Source: Acholoe squamosa
Lineage: Eukaryota; Annelida; Polychaeta; Phyllodocida; Polynoidae
DNA length: 64,000 bases
Direction: 5' to 3'
Assembly (NCBI GenBank): GCA_949317995.1
Contig: OX439038.1
Span: forward strand, 32,758,613-32,822,612
Notes under the pieces: model-generated
What the model was told of the DNA's origin: nothing
The model's input: only the letters and a program-made list of their open reading frames with translations
Databases searched by the model: none
Translations under genes and position numbers: made by a program
Shown here: in pieces, positions 36,696-48,837 of the stretch
Layout of the letters: every line of letters begins with the position of its first letter
Numbering within the stretch: the stretch's first letter is position 1

Positions 36696-37399
36696 AGTAC
36701 CTACAGAATTACAGTAACTCACGGATATATCACCAGGTGGCAGTTACATAAGGCAGCTCTCTTGTTTAATACTCAGGGTCTCACAGAAGGAATTGGTTCT
36801 GCACTATAATTTAATGTAGCGCGAAACGCGATAGCACCCATTGGAACATGTTCATTTTCTAAAAATCACCCCAGAATTAATAGATACATCTTTCCTTCAT
36901 AATATAGGCTGACTTAAAATATGAATTGACCAAGAAAATTTTGAGCACTGAACTATCGCGTAAAAACACCCTGATTCTGCCTAAATCTGCACTGAATAAA
37001 ATGTAGATTCACTATTTCCAATTTAACCTTTGAAAAAATGGGTAAGCACTTTGAGAAATGCCCTCCTGGTATTTTATCCAAAGCAGCAAATGTTCAACAA
37101 CATGTGTAGTGGTTTTATATTTATTGGCATTATTTTCAACATGGTTATTGACCATTCAGTGTGCCTGCAGTATTCACTTCTGACCACAATCGTATATGAC
37201 TTCCGTTTTTTCTGCGGGATTTCCTTCACTGAGACCTCAGACGCCAATTGTGGCTGCCTATGACGTCATAATCTGGTGTACTGACGTCATAAAATGGCAG
37301 TTGACAACGGTGTAGACAACCCATAGGCTTATGGGAGATAAAGGAGATGTCTTGAAGACAAATTTGAATGAAGCTGAAGAATAATATCAGCAATCCTTA

Positions 37400-37728
37400 G
37401 GGAGTGATCATTTTTTAACAACAGGGGGGGGGGGGGCTGGTGGTTTTGCGCGTGGACGCGCGAAAAAAATTCCGACCCCCCTCTTGATGGGGCAAATTTT
37501 TTTTGCCCCCGCAAATAAGGGCCAAAAATCACGTGCAAACATGCCCTTTTACCCTATAGTAACGCGCGGGGTTTTCCACTGAAAACAGGTGAAATTATTT
37601 TGACCCCCCCCCATTAGAGGGGGTGAACAAATTCTGACCCCCCCCGGACAAGGGGTTGAAAAAATTCTGACCCCCCCCCTCAAACCCACCAGCCCCCTCC
37701 CCCCTGTTGTTAAAAAATGATCACTCCC
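37400..37728. mobile_element. PIF/Harbinger-like MITE, 329 bp, TTA target duplication, copy 1
   Basis: The termini GGGAGTGATCATTTTTTAAC / GTTAAAAAATGATCACTCCC are perfect complements, followed inward by AACAGGGGGG and CCCCCTGTTG. TTA flanks both sides (37397-37399, 37729-37731). A 3-bp TWA duplication is characteristic of PIF/Harbinger. The interior iterates modules of the form A-run, TTCTGACCCCCC, then (G)AGGGGGT or AAGGGGTT. No ORF of transposase size. Confidence 0.85.
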
Positions 37729-38331
37729 TTATAAGGTTTATTATTACCACACTGACCAGAGTTCCAGAAAGGAGGAGACTCGAGCTTCAGCCTCAGAAAG
37801 TTGAGAGTTAACATTATTTTCTACTAGTCATACCGAAAAGACACAATGTATACCATTGCCTACCATGCCCGATATTCCATGGGTAGCGATTCCAGACTAA
37901 TTTTTTTACATGAACAGACATGCAAATATGAGAGTTTAGTTCATTTATGATATTCATCTTTTTTTGCTGGATGATTATACAATAAGACACTCACCAAACA
38001 CCTGTTAACACACAATCTAAGTCAGTAAGTGTGCCCCCAGCATGTCCTTCTGCATATCTTTTTTTTTCTCACTATTTAGGAATAGCAATGTAACAGTTGT
38101 TTCCAGTATATCTAAGTTCCCAGTATGTGGGTAGGTTCTGCCACAGTTACAGTTCCATCAACACTTGGAGGCATATTAGAGTAAAATTAAGACTGCGAAC
38201 CACCGGGGACACTGTGTTACCCCAACCGGTAGATGGTTCTGCCCTCCCCACGTGCCTTGTCACCTGCTCTGTCCTGGTCTGGGAACGCCAGCTGGCCAGG
38301 TGGGAGCCATATGGGTCAGGTTAGCGGGCAG

Positions 38332-38388
38332 GGGTCAGAGGTCAGTTGAAATGACCCCAAGGTCAAGGGTTGTCACACGTGACGTGGC
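38332..38388 (+). promoter_or_regulatory. Possible nuclear-receptor/bHLH site cluster
   Basis: GGGTCA-G-AGGTCA (38332-38344) is a direct repeat with one-base spacing, the HNF4/RXR type. It is followed by TGACCCCAAGGTCA and CACGTGACGTGG (E-box and CRE core). Suggestive, with no independent support. Confidence 0.3.
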
Positions 38389-39499
38389 TGGAGGCTTTGA
38401 TGTGAAGAAGACTGTCAGAGGATGGGAGAAACATGCTACATGCTACTTCCCATACTCATTTCAGAGATTTAAAACAGTTTGCTCATATCTACACTTCAAA
38501 TATCAGGTCATTGTTCAATACATTATATAACATACCGTAGGTATTGTAATGGGTTATAAATAATTCATCACTATGTTTACACTGGTATACCAATGTGTAA
38601 TCTCAGAATATATCATCATTACCTGTGTCATTAGTGAAACAAATGACATTGCAGCCCGGGCATCGCAGATCACCATCGCCAGTCAACACTGCTTCTCTGA
38701 ATCAATGATAACCTGGATGAATCATTTCCATCCCATAATATCAGATTCCACCAATCACTCACGCGTTAACTATAGCAATCGACTCGGACACCAGTTATTG
38801 TTTACCATAGGCATGACCCCTGACTTTGACCTTGACAGACCTTGTGTTATGACCTTTGTCTGGACACAAGGTCAGACCTGTCTAACTCTACATTAGTTTA
38901 ATCTTCAACCAGCGCCTACGGCGCTGTGATTCAACCTGAGACTGTTCAGTCTCAGGCAAAAACATTGCAGTTTCTTACAACTATCAGTTTCCCTGCCCTA
39001 CCTCCCACACACAACATTGCAGTTTACATTGGCTCACTTTCGCTGGTTACTATAGGATGCTTCTTACAACATCACATCATAGCCACTGCGGGCGCCAGCT
39101 AACACTAGATGCCGACCAATAGCTGCCTTGCCGTTTTGTATCTATTTGTGGAAACACTAGGTGTCCCTGACATCCCCCTACCGTGAGTTCTACACACTAA
39201 CTCTACAGGCTCTCCAAACATACACTGTAACCTATGGGTGTTCCGTACCTCCACAATACCCACAGGACTCATCAAATCAGTGACCTTCACACTGGTAGTG
39301 AATTACACCTCATGTTTGTGTTGCTCTTAATTACCCACTTTGATCTAGAAAAGAATCTGTTTGATAGTGGATGTGTATTGGTCACCCCCTTACCCTCTCT
39401 CTCTCACCCCCACCCCCTCCCTCCCTCCCACCTCCCATCCCTCCCAGTATAATACACATACTCAATCTCCTTTGCATCATTACTGGAACTATACAGACT

Positions 39500-39665
39500 T
39501 AGCAGGTTTAATTATTAGCCAATGAGAGAACCCCAATCTATTCACTGCGGTCCTTCGGGGGCCAACTGGTATCCATCTGATAGGTCTCATCAGTAGAACT
39601 CTCTGGGAACAAGCTCTAGCAATGGCCGCGCCCATGGTACAACCAGCTACCTCTCTATAAGGACT
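39500..39665 (-). repeat. Dispersed repeat family B, copy 3 (left part only)
   Basis: The reverse complement of this stretch (for example GCAATGGCCGCGCCCATGG, GACCTATCAGATGG-type words and the AATTATTAGCCAATGAGAGA end) matches 48838-49000. Only the left half of the family is present. Confidence 0.6.
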
Positions 39666-39880
39666 GCATCGGACGTCCGAGGGCCCGCCAGATTGATTCC
39701 TACTAAGAACTCTCCACCAATCAGGTGGCCTCATCCTTCCAGAGCCATCTGTGGCTGCCTCACTGCAGCCGTTTATCGCGGGTTATACCACGATTTGTGG
39801 GTTACACAGTGCTTTTTGGTGGATATTCCCATACACATATCTGTCGATATTGCACACCCTACAGGGTAACATCAATATTG

Positions 39881-40078
39881 TAAGGCGTGCTGTTATCCAT
39901 CTAAGGCGTGCTGTTATCCATCTAAGGCGTGCTGTTATCCAGGATAACAGCACGCCTCTCATGTCATATGTTACATGTTAAAACCCACGAAATACTCCAG
40001 GCCAGGGTAGGGATCGAACCTGCAGTCTCACATCCCAAATCCAACTCCCTATGCACTGCGCCACAGGGACTGACGAGA
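39881..40078 (-). mobile_element. tRNA-headed SINE with 21-bp tandem tail
   Basis: On the minus strand the head is CTGTGGCGCAGTGCATAGG ... GCAGGTTCGATCCCTACC. It has a good A box (TGGCGCAGTG) and B box (GGTTCGATCCC), but the anticodon and T stems do not pair, so it is not a tRNA gene. The tail is a 21-bp repeat (plus strand AAGGCGTGCTGTTATCCATCT) at 39882, 39903 and 39924, capped by a perfect palindrome at 39925-39957. Confidence 0.65.
39925..39957. repeat. Near-perfect 33-bp palindrome
   Basis: AGGCGTGCTGTTATCC (39925-39940), one base, then GGATAACAGCACGCCT (39942-39957). It is formed by one inverted unit at the end of the 21-bp tandem array and could extrude as a cruciform. Confidence 0.92.
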
Positions 40079-40118
40079 TACGCTTGGTTCGAACCACGTC
40101 TGGATATGATACAAAGCC

Positions 40119-40545
40119 GTGTGCGCTGTCGCTGTCCGCTGCCGGGCGACGAGGTGTATTTAGTATACAAACATAACAGCGAGATGCGCTCGGAGGAGGA
40201 GACGCGGTGGCCTAGCGGTTAGCGCCTCGCGCTCAGCCGTCGGAGGTCCGCGGTTCCCGTCCCGGTCTAGGAGCATCTTTTTTCGCCGTGTGCGCTGTCG
40301 CTGTCCGCTGCCGGGCGAGGAGGTGTATGTACACTATTTTTCGCCGTGTGCCGCTGCCAAGCCGTGTATTATACACAAACATAACAGCAAGACGCATCTT
40401 TTTTTCGCCGTGTGCGCTGTCGCTGTCCGCTGCCGGGCGAGGAGGTGTATTATACACAAACATAACAGCGAGACGCATTGAAATCTTTAGCCGTGTGCCG
40501 CTGCCTGTCCGAGCCGAGACGGGTGCTGTCGCTGTCCGCTGCCAT
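40119..40545 (+). repeat. GC-rich tandem array interrupted by a tRNA-like SINE head
   Basis: The unit contains GCCGTGTGCGCTGTCGCTGT, then CCGCTGCCGGGCGAGGAGGT, then GTAT...ACACAAACATAACAGCGAGACGC. Full or partial units start near 40119, 40285, 40341, 40408 and 40489. Between the first and second is a tRNA-like segment at 40201-40283. Apparent long frames here arise from the repeat. Confidence 0.75.
40201..40283 (+). mobile_element. tRNA-derived SINE head with Pol III boxes and T6 terminator
   Basis: A box TGGCCTAGCGG (40208-40218) and B-box-like GGTTCCCGTCC (40252-40262), with a TTTTTT stop at 40278-40283. The acceptor and anticodon arms do not pair properly, so this is a SINE head or tRNA pseudogene rather than a working tRNA. 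Confidence 0.55.
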
Positions 40546-40653
40546 GTACACACAATGGCTGGCATCGAGTCCCAGGGAGGGGGAATAATTTTTGTTTTCA
40601 ACTTGAATTTATTGGTATAATATTGATTATTTATTGGTTTTGTGGTATAAAAT

Positions 40654-40747
40654 AAGTAGTCAATGGATAACTCATGACTTGTGTGTTAGCAAAGGCTAAT
40701 AATCCTTCACTTACACACACGCGTCATGAGTTATCCATTGATTACTT
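40654..40747. repeat. Foldback with 25-bp arms
   Basis: 40654-40678 (AAGTAGTCAATGGATAACTC + ATGAC) pairs with 40723-40747 with a single mismatch. The 44-bp loop holds GCAAAGGCTAATAATCC. Confidence 0.88.
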
Positions 40748-40904
40748 GTTCATTATAGCAAAGGCAGACGGAGCACCCGTGCTTTGACATAGCATACTCC
40801 AAACACAGCTTTGGCCATCACTGCCGAGATATCCATGTATCCTATATACCTCACAATCTTTGTACTAAATATTTGCATCACGTCCAGCTTCCTTACTGCA
40901 CCAA

Positions 40905-40905
<1 letters not shown>

Positions 40906-40962
<57 letters not shown>

Positions 40963-40996
40963 ACCTGATTATATATATATATACACACACACACAA
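40906..40996 (+). repeat. (AT)n microsatellite with second AT/AC block
   Basis: (AT)27 at 40906-40960, a 10-bp interruption, then (AT)n and (AC)n to about 40996. Confidence 0.97.
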
Positions 40997-41201
40997 ACAC
41001 ACGTTAAATCTAGAAAATCAGAGAGATGACAGATATGAGAATGCTGCAATTTATTTTTACTGGTGGAAAATGAAATTCATCTTGCATTCCCATTATCGCC
41101 GTCCTCTGTTCCCCATAGATCTTAACGCACTAAATGGCCATGCCCTCGGGCAGATTCTTTAAATCAAAGCACGACCATGTTGACCCTCATCGATGACTGC
41201 C

Positions 41202-41387
41202 TCAAGGTCAGATGATGCCCCAGGACACTGAATGACGTTTTGAAAGATGGTCAAGGTCAGAGCCTGTGCCCCCTGAGCTGTCGTAACTGTCTTTGTTTTA
41301 CCCCAATATTGATAACTATATGGGTCCCTTCAACAACTTAAGTGACCTTCCCGGACAGTTTATTGGACCTAGGCCACGTCAAGGTCA
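41202..41387 (+). promoter_or_regulatory. Cluster of three TCAAGGTCA sites (NR5A/ERR-type monomer elements)
   Basis: Exact TCAAGGTCA at 41202-41210, 41251-41259 and 41379-41387, all in the same orientation, within 186 bp of otherwise non-repetitive-looking sequence just outside the 2.1-kb transposon. TCAAGGTCA is the extended half-site bound by FTZ-F1/SF-1 and ERR nuclear receptors. Function is inferred only. Confidence 0.35.
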
Positions 41388-41468
41388 TCAGCAGTTTTCC
41401 ATAGAATGGACAGGGCACTAAATACTGTAACCATGATTCTGATACGCCAGAAATCAATAGGTCGATTA

Positions 41469-43556
41469 GGGAGCGTTCATTATTTATGGCCGGGGGGGGG
41501 GACGACAATCTGTTAGAATGAATATGTCAGAAAAAACTGACCCACCCCCCTTCGGAATGGGTTGAAAGAAAATGACCCCCCCCCCCACCTCCCTTTCGGA
41601 AACGTTTTTTACTATTGAGAACTTTCTTGGTGCCCTGTTCACCCTCATGATGTGTATGGTGCAGCACCACAAAGTGCTGTTTGTGGCGTACCATACCCTT
41701 CCCAGCACCCCTATAAAGGAAAGTACATTTGTATTTATTTTCATGATGACATCTTTTGAAACAATCAGCAGGGCGAGCAAAAGAACAAGGAACATTGTGT
41801 CACAAATTGGGCCAAATACTTCAATCTCAAGAGCTGAACTATGTTACACCCCATGGAAAACTGTATACATATACCATAGTGGTAGTGACTGGCCTCATCC
41901 ATGTTTTAAAGGGGGCTTATCATGTTGAATTTTAATATGGGTACCTGCCAAAAGATCTTTCACAAATGTGTGGGAACCACTGGAAAAATTGTGATACCCT
42001 GATTGGTCAAGGAGTGGTCCTGTGAGTTGGTAACACAGGTACCGGTACATCTTATTCGTGCTAACTGCCCTTTGACACACAATTAAGGAGCAAGACTCCC
42101 ATCATATAACATAATCAAATGGATATGAATTAGAGGTAGCTGGTAACAAAATGTTGGGTAGAATTATATCTCGCGAATCGTTTTGTTGCTTTGTCATAAA
42201 ATTTGCATCACATTGGCAAATACTCCCCAACAGGAAACTACCTGGCCCTCGGAATGGGTTGAATTATAAAACCATAGTGTTGTAGATTTTAATACAATAG
42301 TAGAGAATAGTCCTGTGAGACATGGCGCGGCGACTTGTAATCTTGTGTCTAGTTTCAGTTGATGAGACAGATAGGGCATACTATCATCTGGGATTTTGGT
42401 AGTATATAGCACAAATTCAACCTGAACTACCCACTGCAGCTAAGTACTAATAGTCTGTAGACTGTCCATTCTGCATGCACCTCACTCAGCTGCCACAGGG
42501 ACCTGTCTTATTCAATGTTCAATGCCATAGTCAACAGGTGTGTCATTATGAGTGTACACTGTCTCAGATTGCCAGGAGCCTGCTCTGCCCCCCCCCCCCT
42601 ACACACACACCCAACTGCCAATCACTTGTAATAGTCTGTACCTCGTCACAGGCCAGTGGTCAGTAAACCGGCCAGATCACTCCACCTCTAGAGGGGGAGC
42701 ACAGTGTAAGTACCTCGGTGTACATACATGTTTTCAGTGTTCCACAAAATCGTTTATATAATGAAAGGAGTAATCAAATTAATCTTTCATCACCAATAGT
42801 AGATACATATTCTGAGATAGCATTATTTCATTGTAAACTAAAAGTTTTACACAGAAAAGAATGTAGCAGTTCAACAAGGTGGCCTTACACTTCAACCTCC
42901 TCTGATTTACAAAAATGCACATATGGCAACACACACTTTAGCACTGATTTCTCCATAGAGATCTTTGACAGTGAATACTTTGTTCAAATACAGAAAATAT
43001 GATCCAATTGTACCATAACCCACTGAGATAAAACCTGTACTACATATATATAGTAGTTTCAAAACGAACCATTCTAAAACAAAGGCTACAGGGATGCATT
43101 TCTGAATCTTAAAATGCTCTAATGCTAATCTGCCATAGGGCTCCAAATGATGAAATGTCTTATCTGCGAATAAAATCAAAAGTATGAGATATATTCTGAA
43201 AATTCCTTCACTGATAAGTAAAGTACACACACTGTTGTTATTACATTAGAATAGTGAGCAGGAATAGTCCATAGCAGAGGAGCCACAAACAAAAATAGAT
43301 TGCAAGGCCTCCCTATCCCTTACACCGTGGCGACTGTGAACCATACACTAGTCTACTCATCTCACGAGTAGTACTCACTAGTCGCCGCGCTAAAAATGAA
43401 ACCTCCTCTAAGAATAGATTGAAAAAAAAAATGACCCCCCCCTCTAAGAATAGGTTGAAAAAAATGACCCCCATACCCCTCTGAATACCTCCAAAAAGAA
43501 ATGACCCCCCCCCTTCATTTGGTCATCCACCCCTGCCATAGGTAATGAATGCTCCC
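41469..43556. mobile_element. PIF/Harbinger-like element, 2,088 bp, TTA target duplication, no transposase seen
   Basis: The left end is GGGAGCGTTCATTATTTATG then GCCGGGGG. The right end reverse-complemented is GGGAGCATTCATTACCTATG then GCAGGGG. TTA flanks both (41466-41468, 43557-43559). The sub-terminal modules AATGGGTTGAAAGAAAATGA plus C-run (left) and TAGGTTGAAAAAAATGACCC (right) echo the small MITEs at 37400 and 57607. The 1.8-kb interior has only short, unconvincing frames and no DDE or Myb-like motif that I can see, so it is probably non-autonomous. Alternatively, a different sequence is trapped between two ends. Confidence 0.72.
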
Positions 43557-44046
43557 TTAGATAATTCGGTAAAGTACCAGAGAAATACTTTGGTTGAAAT
43601 ACAAGTTGGACATGGGATCAAGGTTGGTGGTACTTAGGTACTTGTAATTGTAAAAATGCAATAGGCGACCTTAACCCTATGGCCTTTGCGTTGCCCCCTG
43701 GTGGTGAATCATAACACTAACTTTGGGAACAATGACATCATTTTTACAGCCCATGGGGATGTCTAAGATGGCCGTTGTGGAATGACCAAGTCTCTCCAAT
43801 CCCCTTTCTAGTCCAGGTTCAATGCACAAGGCAATTGCTTTCTTTTCCTCCTATTGCAAAAATATGGATCTATCTCCTGCTTCTTCCCCTCTCCCACGAC
43901 GCCTAAGAGGGGAGAATATACTTTCCATCTACTACATATATAACATGAAAAGTATAGTTAACACCCCACCCCTCTTTCGATTGATTGATGACTCAATTGC
44001 AAGGGTGATCGCTTTTTGCCCTTGGACAACCTGTTGCTATCTGTAT

Positions 44047-44243
44047 TGGCTGGAAGCGGGTCTGGAGCTGGTTTCTGGTGACATGCACTGATAAGAACTG
44101 ATAACATGGGACAAGCATGTCCCTGGAAGTGGGTGTTACCCAGGGACAAGGTACCCATCATAGTATGTCTTATCAGTGGGGTTTACCTCAACCAGCAAAA
44201 TTCAAAATGGTGGACCTACAGGACGTCAATACTAAGCCCTATA
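44047..44243 (+). repeat. Dispersed repeat family A, copy 3
   Basis: TTGGCTGGAAGCGGGTCTGG through ATGTCCCTGGAAGTGGGTG, GTATGTCTTATCAGTGGGG and GTCAATACTAAGCCCTATA. The right end has diverged. Copy 4 lies only 55 bp further on in the same orientation. Confidence 0.68.
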
Positions 44244-44298
44244 AAGTTAATGCCGGGGGGGGGAGGGGGGCTTCGAGCGTTGATTGATGACAATTTTA

Positions 44299-44813
44299 TT
44301 GGCCACTAGCTGGTCTGGAACTGGTTCCTGCGATCCACACTGATAAGGTGGGACCAGCATGTCCCTGGAAGTGGGTGTTAACCTAGTCTTATAACATGGC
44401 CATTTACCACAAGGGGGTATGGGTCATGGTAATATCAACTGTCTGTGAGCTCCAGTTGGCTGGCTATAAATATCTCAGAATATTCTCATTGGCTGCAGCT
44501 GAAGGTCATGACCTATTTAGCTGGTACTGGCTGGTCTTGTTCTGACCATAGTTAGTCAGGACCAGCAAAATCCCACTTCCGGAGGGGTTTCCATCCGGAA
44601 GTGATGTCATTCAATCCATCATGGTGCTGCTGTTACCTAAACCTACACTACCAGTAGCAAGCCTGTGCCGCCTGAGTAGTGTGGGGCGGGACTAGACTAG
44701 TGTTAACCAGGGACAATGTACCCATCATGGTATGTCTTATCAGTGGGTTCTAGCTCAACCAGCCAAATTCAAGATGGTGGTTCCACTAGGCCTCCATACT
44801 GAGTCCTATACGC
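44299..44813 (+). repeat. Dispersed repeat family A, copy 4, split by a 317-bp insertion
   Basis: The left part runs 44299-44382 (TTGGCCACTAGCTGGTCTGG ... GGAAGTGGGTGTTAAC). The right part runs 44701-44813 (TGTTAACCAGGGACAATG ... CCATACTGAGTCCTATA). Joining the two parts at the TGTTAACC duplication restores the family A order. The intervening insert is listed separately. Confidence 0.75.
44383..44700. mobile_element. Small DNA transposon nested in family A copy 4
   Basis: Begins CTAGTCTTATAAC and ends ...GGGACTAGACTAG, giving 7-bp inverted termini CTAGTCT/AGACTAG. TGTTAAC(C) flanks it on both sides, a 7-8-bp target duplication confirmed by the uninterrupted family A copies, which have TGTTAACCAGGG once. 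The duplication length suggests a hAT-type mobiliser. The interior has the palindromic pair CTGGTC...GACCAG and no coding frame. Confidence 0.72.
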
Positions 44814-47800
44814 TAGCACACGTTCACAAGATTATAAGGTTTCGTTAAGACGGTTGATAACCCCTTCATCGATTCTTTACCATCTGGTGATGCCTATGGA
44901 GTTTATATCATAGATACCGACAAAAAACAGGACAACTGAACTTTGGACACATTTTCCCAGGAATTTAACATGATTTAATACAGAAATCTTAGAATCAAAA
45001 ACAGGAATTCCTGGTAAACCAGGAAAAGTGGCATCTCTATTATATACTGTGGTCGGAGATATATTCACGTGTATACATTTTCACGGAATCTTCAAAAAAG
45101 ACAATTTCACGTGTATTTAAATTCACTGACCTTTGGTCTTATGGTAAGAGTATCAGAGAGGGGTATGCTAAAATATATGTTCCCTGTATAGATTGATTTC
45201 ATCAGTTGCATTCACAAATAAGGCTAAGTAGGCCAACATGTTAGACAAAGCATTTTCGAAAGAAAACTTCAATCAATGCTTGTAGTGACAGCTATTATGT
45301 AAGCTCCTGCTCTCCTTTAGGGTATGAGGCACAGTCAAAATGTTGATTGCCTTTGAAGTACCCCCACCCATCACCTTATCCCATCGTCTTACTATGCCAG
45401 CACTCATCTACAGAAATAACTGGGTAAAATTTCAAGGGGGACATGAATTCAGACTTTTTATTTCCGTGAAATTCGCGAAAATATGTACGGCGCGAAATAA
45501 GTACGACCACAGTAGTCTACACATAAACAGAGTGCAAAGTCCAACCAACAGTTTATACTCCACATCAGAGTTTCTACCCTTTTTTAATGTAAAGCACCCG
45601 CCAAGTCTCACTGGGACACAAATCACACAGTGTTTAAATCCATTGTACTTAAAATAGCCTGTGGATACAGGACGGAGGTGGCCAGAATTCCACATCATCA
45701 TTCAGCCTAAAAGCTTTTTACAGCTCAGACACTGATTCACCAGAAACACCAGCCTCAAGCTCATTCACTGCCACCTTTAGGATCTGCCTTAACCACAGAG
45801 ATCTTGTCTATTCTTCCTTTCTCACTACCTTTTTACGTAATCAGACACCCCTAATCCACCAACCCACATGGGACTCGAAGTCCACCTTCACCCTTGGGCT
45901 AACCGCCAACAGCATGGTGTTCATTCAACAACGCCCATTTCCCATACTGATTTAAATCAAGACATCAGAAAGAAGAAGGAGACGACCACGGTGACTTGTG
46001 GTGATTCACCTAAGTGCCGCCCGGAGGCAGCACCATTGTGGGACGCAGCTGACAAATAGCCTTGAAGCAATGAGTGTGTGGTTACGTCAGGGAGCTGTAC
46101 GTCCTGGTGACAGGTGATGGACAGTCTGTTCATACGTAGTACACGTCAATTAACACAGATAGTGGCGCTGTGTGTTTGGGAGGGGTGTAGGCGCACTTCT
46201 CACACAAGTCACACCCAATAGATGATTTAGAGCCCGCGTTAAAGTATATAATTGTGTTGCATGAACCTGTGCATAAGGGTTGGGGGTAGATTTGTATGTT
46301 TCTTTCAACTAAAGGTTTTCATGACCATTAAACTCTCATAGCATGGTAAAGATGCCAATAAGGATGTACTGTTGACATGCTCATGGTGGTGCATAATCAC
46401 ACTGTCATAGGATATATGGCTTTTAGGATAATCCTAATCCCATAATGTCTGTTAAGGGAGAATATCAAAATATTTTCTGAGCTTGAAAAAGGAAAGAATC
46501 CTACAGCCTCCCAAGAAGTTCCTTTGTGAAAACTCAGCTTATCACAACGTCCAATGGATAGAATTGACCCCCCCCCCTGTTTGTATTGATACTGTCAGAT
46601 ACGGTAGAATTCCCAAGTGAGAATGGCAAATTAAAATAGGACGGTGACCCCCGACTCCATGGGATACCTTTTAGTTTACACAAAAGCCAACACAGGGTGT
46701 GACATAACGCCTTCTGGAAAGACTCCCTGAGCTCAGATAAAAAGGTGGATCCCCTTAGCCACCCCCTATCCCCTCTTATTGCTAACCACCTTCTACCCCT
46801 CCCAACCCCAACACACCACTGAGTTCCTGAACAATACTGACCACACAATACACGGCTGTTCCTAAGGGGTTGACGAAGTCAAGAGTGCCCATATTTCTGC
46901 CATGTCAGTGGCCCATAAGGAAATTACTAGTGACCTACATTTGGTATCTGATCATCGCCTGATGGCTTATGGACGTTTAGGCCCTTAACATAATAGAATA
47001 CAAGTGCGTTATTCTATGGGGCATGTGCAAGTACTAGTAACCGAGGAAGCTAAATGGACGGTTACCTGGGATGGTCAGTTATTCCTTATGATAGGTCATT
47101 ACCATTAAAGCCTCATACCAGGTGTGTCTACCTGTGCACGACATCAAAGGCTGCGCGCGCAACTGGTCATTACATCGCAAGGGAGCCACTGTGCCATGTC
47201 GTAATTTGTGAAGAATACGATTAGCTCCACTGCCCCGGGGCCTGTCTCGTTTAATAGAACTATCCCACCTTTGGTCTCCCTCCTTTCAAATGATTGAGTT
47301 TAGGATTGGAGAGAATGGATGATGGGGACACATCGATGATATATTCCTAAATTTTAAGATCTCGTACAATACGTAGCACTATTATAGGAAGTGTACTTCG
47401 TGAACTAAATTTCCCATTGAGCCAATGCCTCCTACTTGAAGAAACTGCCATTTCTGATTCATTTGTGAGTATATATATATATACATTTATATATTCATTA
47501 TCATATTTATTTTTAATTGGGGGTCGGGATGGGTGTATTTGGAATAGGTAGGGGGAATCGGTCTATCCAGAAATATCCGACCCCGGTATCCAACACAGAA
47601 CAACTTGTACTCCAACTGCTGCAATTTTAAGGAATTAGCTCAACCCCTTAGGGTTTCCATTCTTTTAACAGAGCAATGACCCAAATACTATCCTGCTTAG
47701 AAGCTATGAATACCCTTAAGCTAAAAATGTTTACACCATCTGTGGAACATTTAGCAAAAAACTATCATAAACAGTGCACAGCCATACTGTCGTGTCAATA

Positions 47801-48837
47801 TACATGTATTTAGGCTTATCTTGGAAGACCTACTTGGACAGATGACTAGGCCTAAGAGTCAAAATTGCATGTATAGTAGCATACAGTTTTCATGATTGTC
47901 TATTAATAAGGATATATGATTGCATAACAGCCTAGGTATATGTACAGTGATTACGATTGAGCGTCAGGTACATGTAGTTTGCAGATCTCTAGTACCGAAT
48001 ATATTGAGAGTATATCTCTTGGATAAGGGATTATTTTCAAGTTTTTTTTGTTTTTTTTATTCCTTTTCTGTTTTTTTTTTTTTTCAATAATCTGTAAATT
48101 GATATACAACTAAGAATATCCTCTTAGCAATGGCACAATTATTTACAATACACTATATACATGTACAATTTCCATTTCTCTTTCCCCGTGTACTATACGT
48201 GACAGTTGGTGGATAGGCATGATGACAGAAATTTGGACTGAAATAGATGTCATGGTGCTAATTTAGCTCTCAACATTGTCGCATGTAGGCATACCGACAT
48301 CAAGCACACAGACTGTCTAAATAGTACAGACACCTACATGATAAATACATGCTATATCAGCTACATGTACACGCTCGATGTTTCATGTTCAGTTCATTAC
48401 TTCATATCAGACACAAAAAATCTGGTAATTATTATCTGTATTCTGACTCTAATTGACCTGCCCAGGTCCCAATGAGAGGGAGTGACAGCATGATAATACA
48501 CCCGTCTGTTGTTACATGACCTCCACAGGCAGGGAGCTGACAGTTATATCTGACCTTACATATGGTAGGGGTCACCCAGGCAATGGGGTATGGGAGCGTG
48601 ACATCAATGTAAACACAACCAAAATAGGGCTTTAAGTATATATGGTGACTAATGGTGTCATACACTACCGATTTATGATTTCCAGTATAGATATGTCCGA
48701 AGTTGGTCATGTGCAGGGGAATATAGAAATGAGTACTCAATTCCACTCAATCCTATTTCATGTCACTCGCCACTTCTAGCCGCAAATTTGAGGTGCTCTC
48801 CGTACAGATACTGATGGATGACGCACACCTATTCCGA
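44814..48837. other. 5' region without supported genes
   Basis: Unique-looking sequence with a C-run (46567), a short (TA)n (47470-47483) and T-runs (48040-48085). No exon with canonical splice sites and a GSE1-like peptide was recognised. Confidence 0.55.

Noticed and set aside
40201..40275. Functional tRNA gene
   Set aside because: Pol III boxes are present but the acceptor and anticodon arms do not pair. Treated as a SINE head.
40233..40620. Overlapping 110-122-codon frames on both strands
   Set aside because: Explained by the GC-rich tandem array and tRNA-like head.
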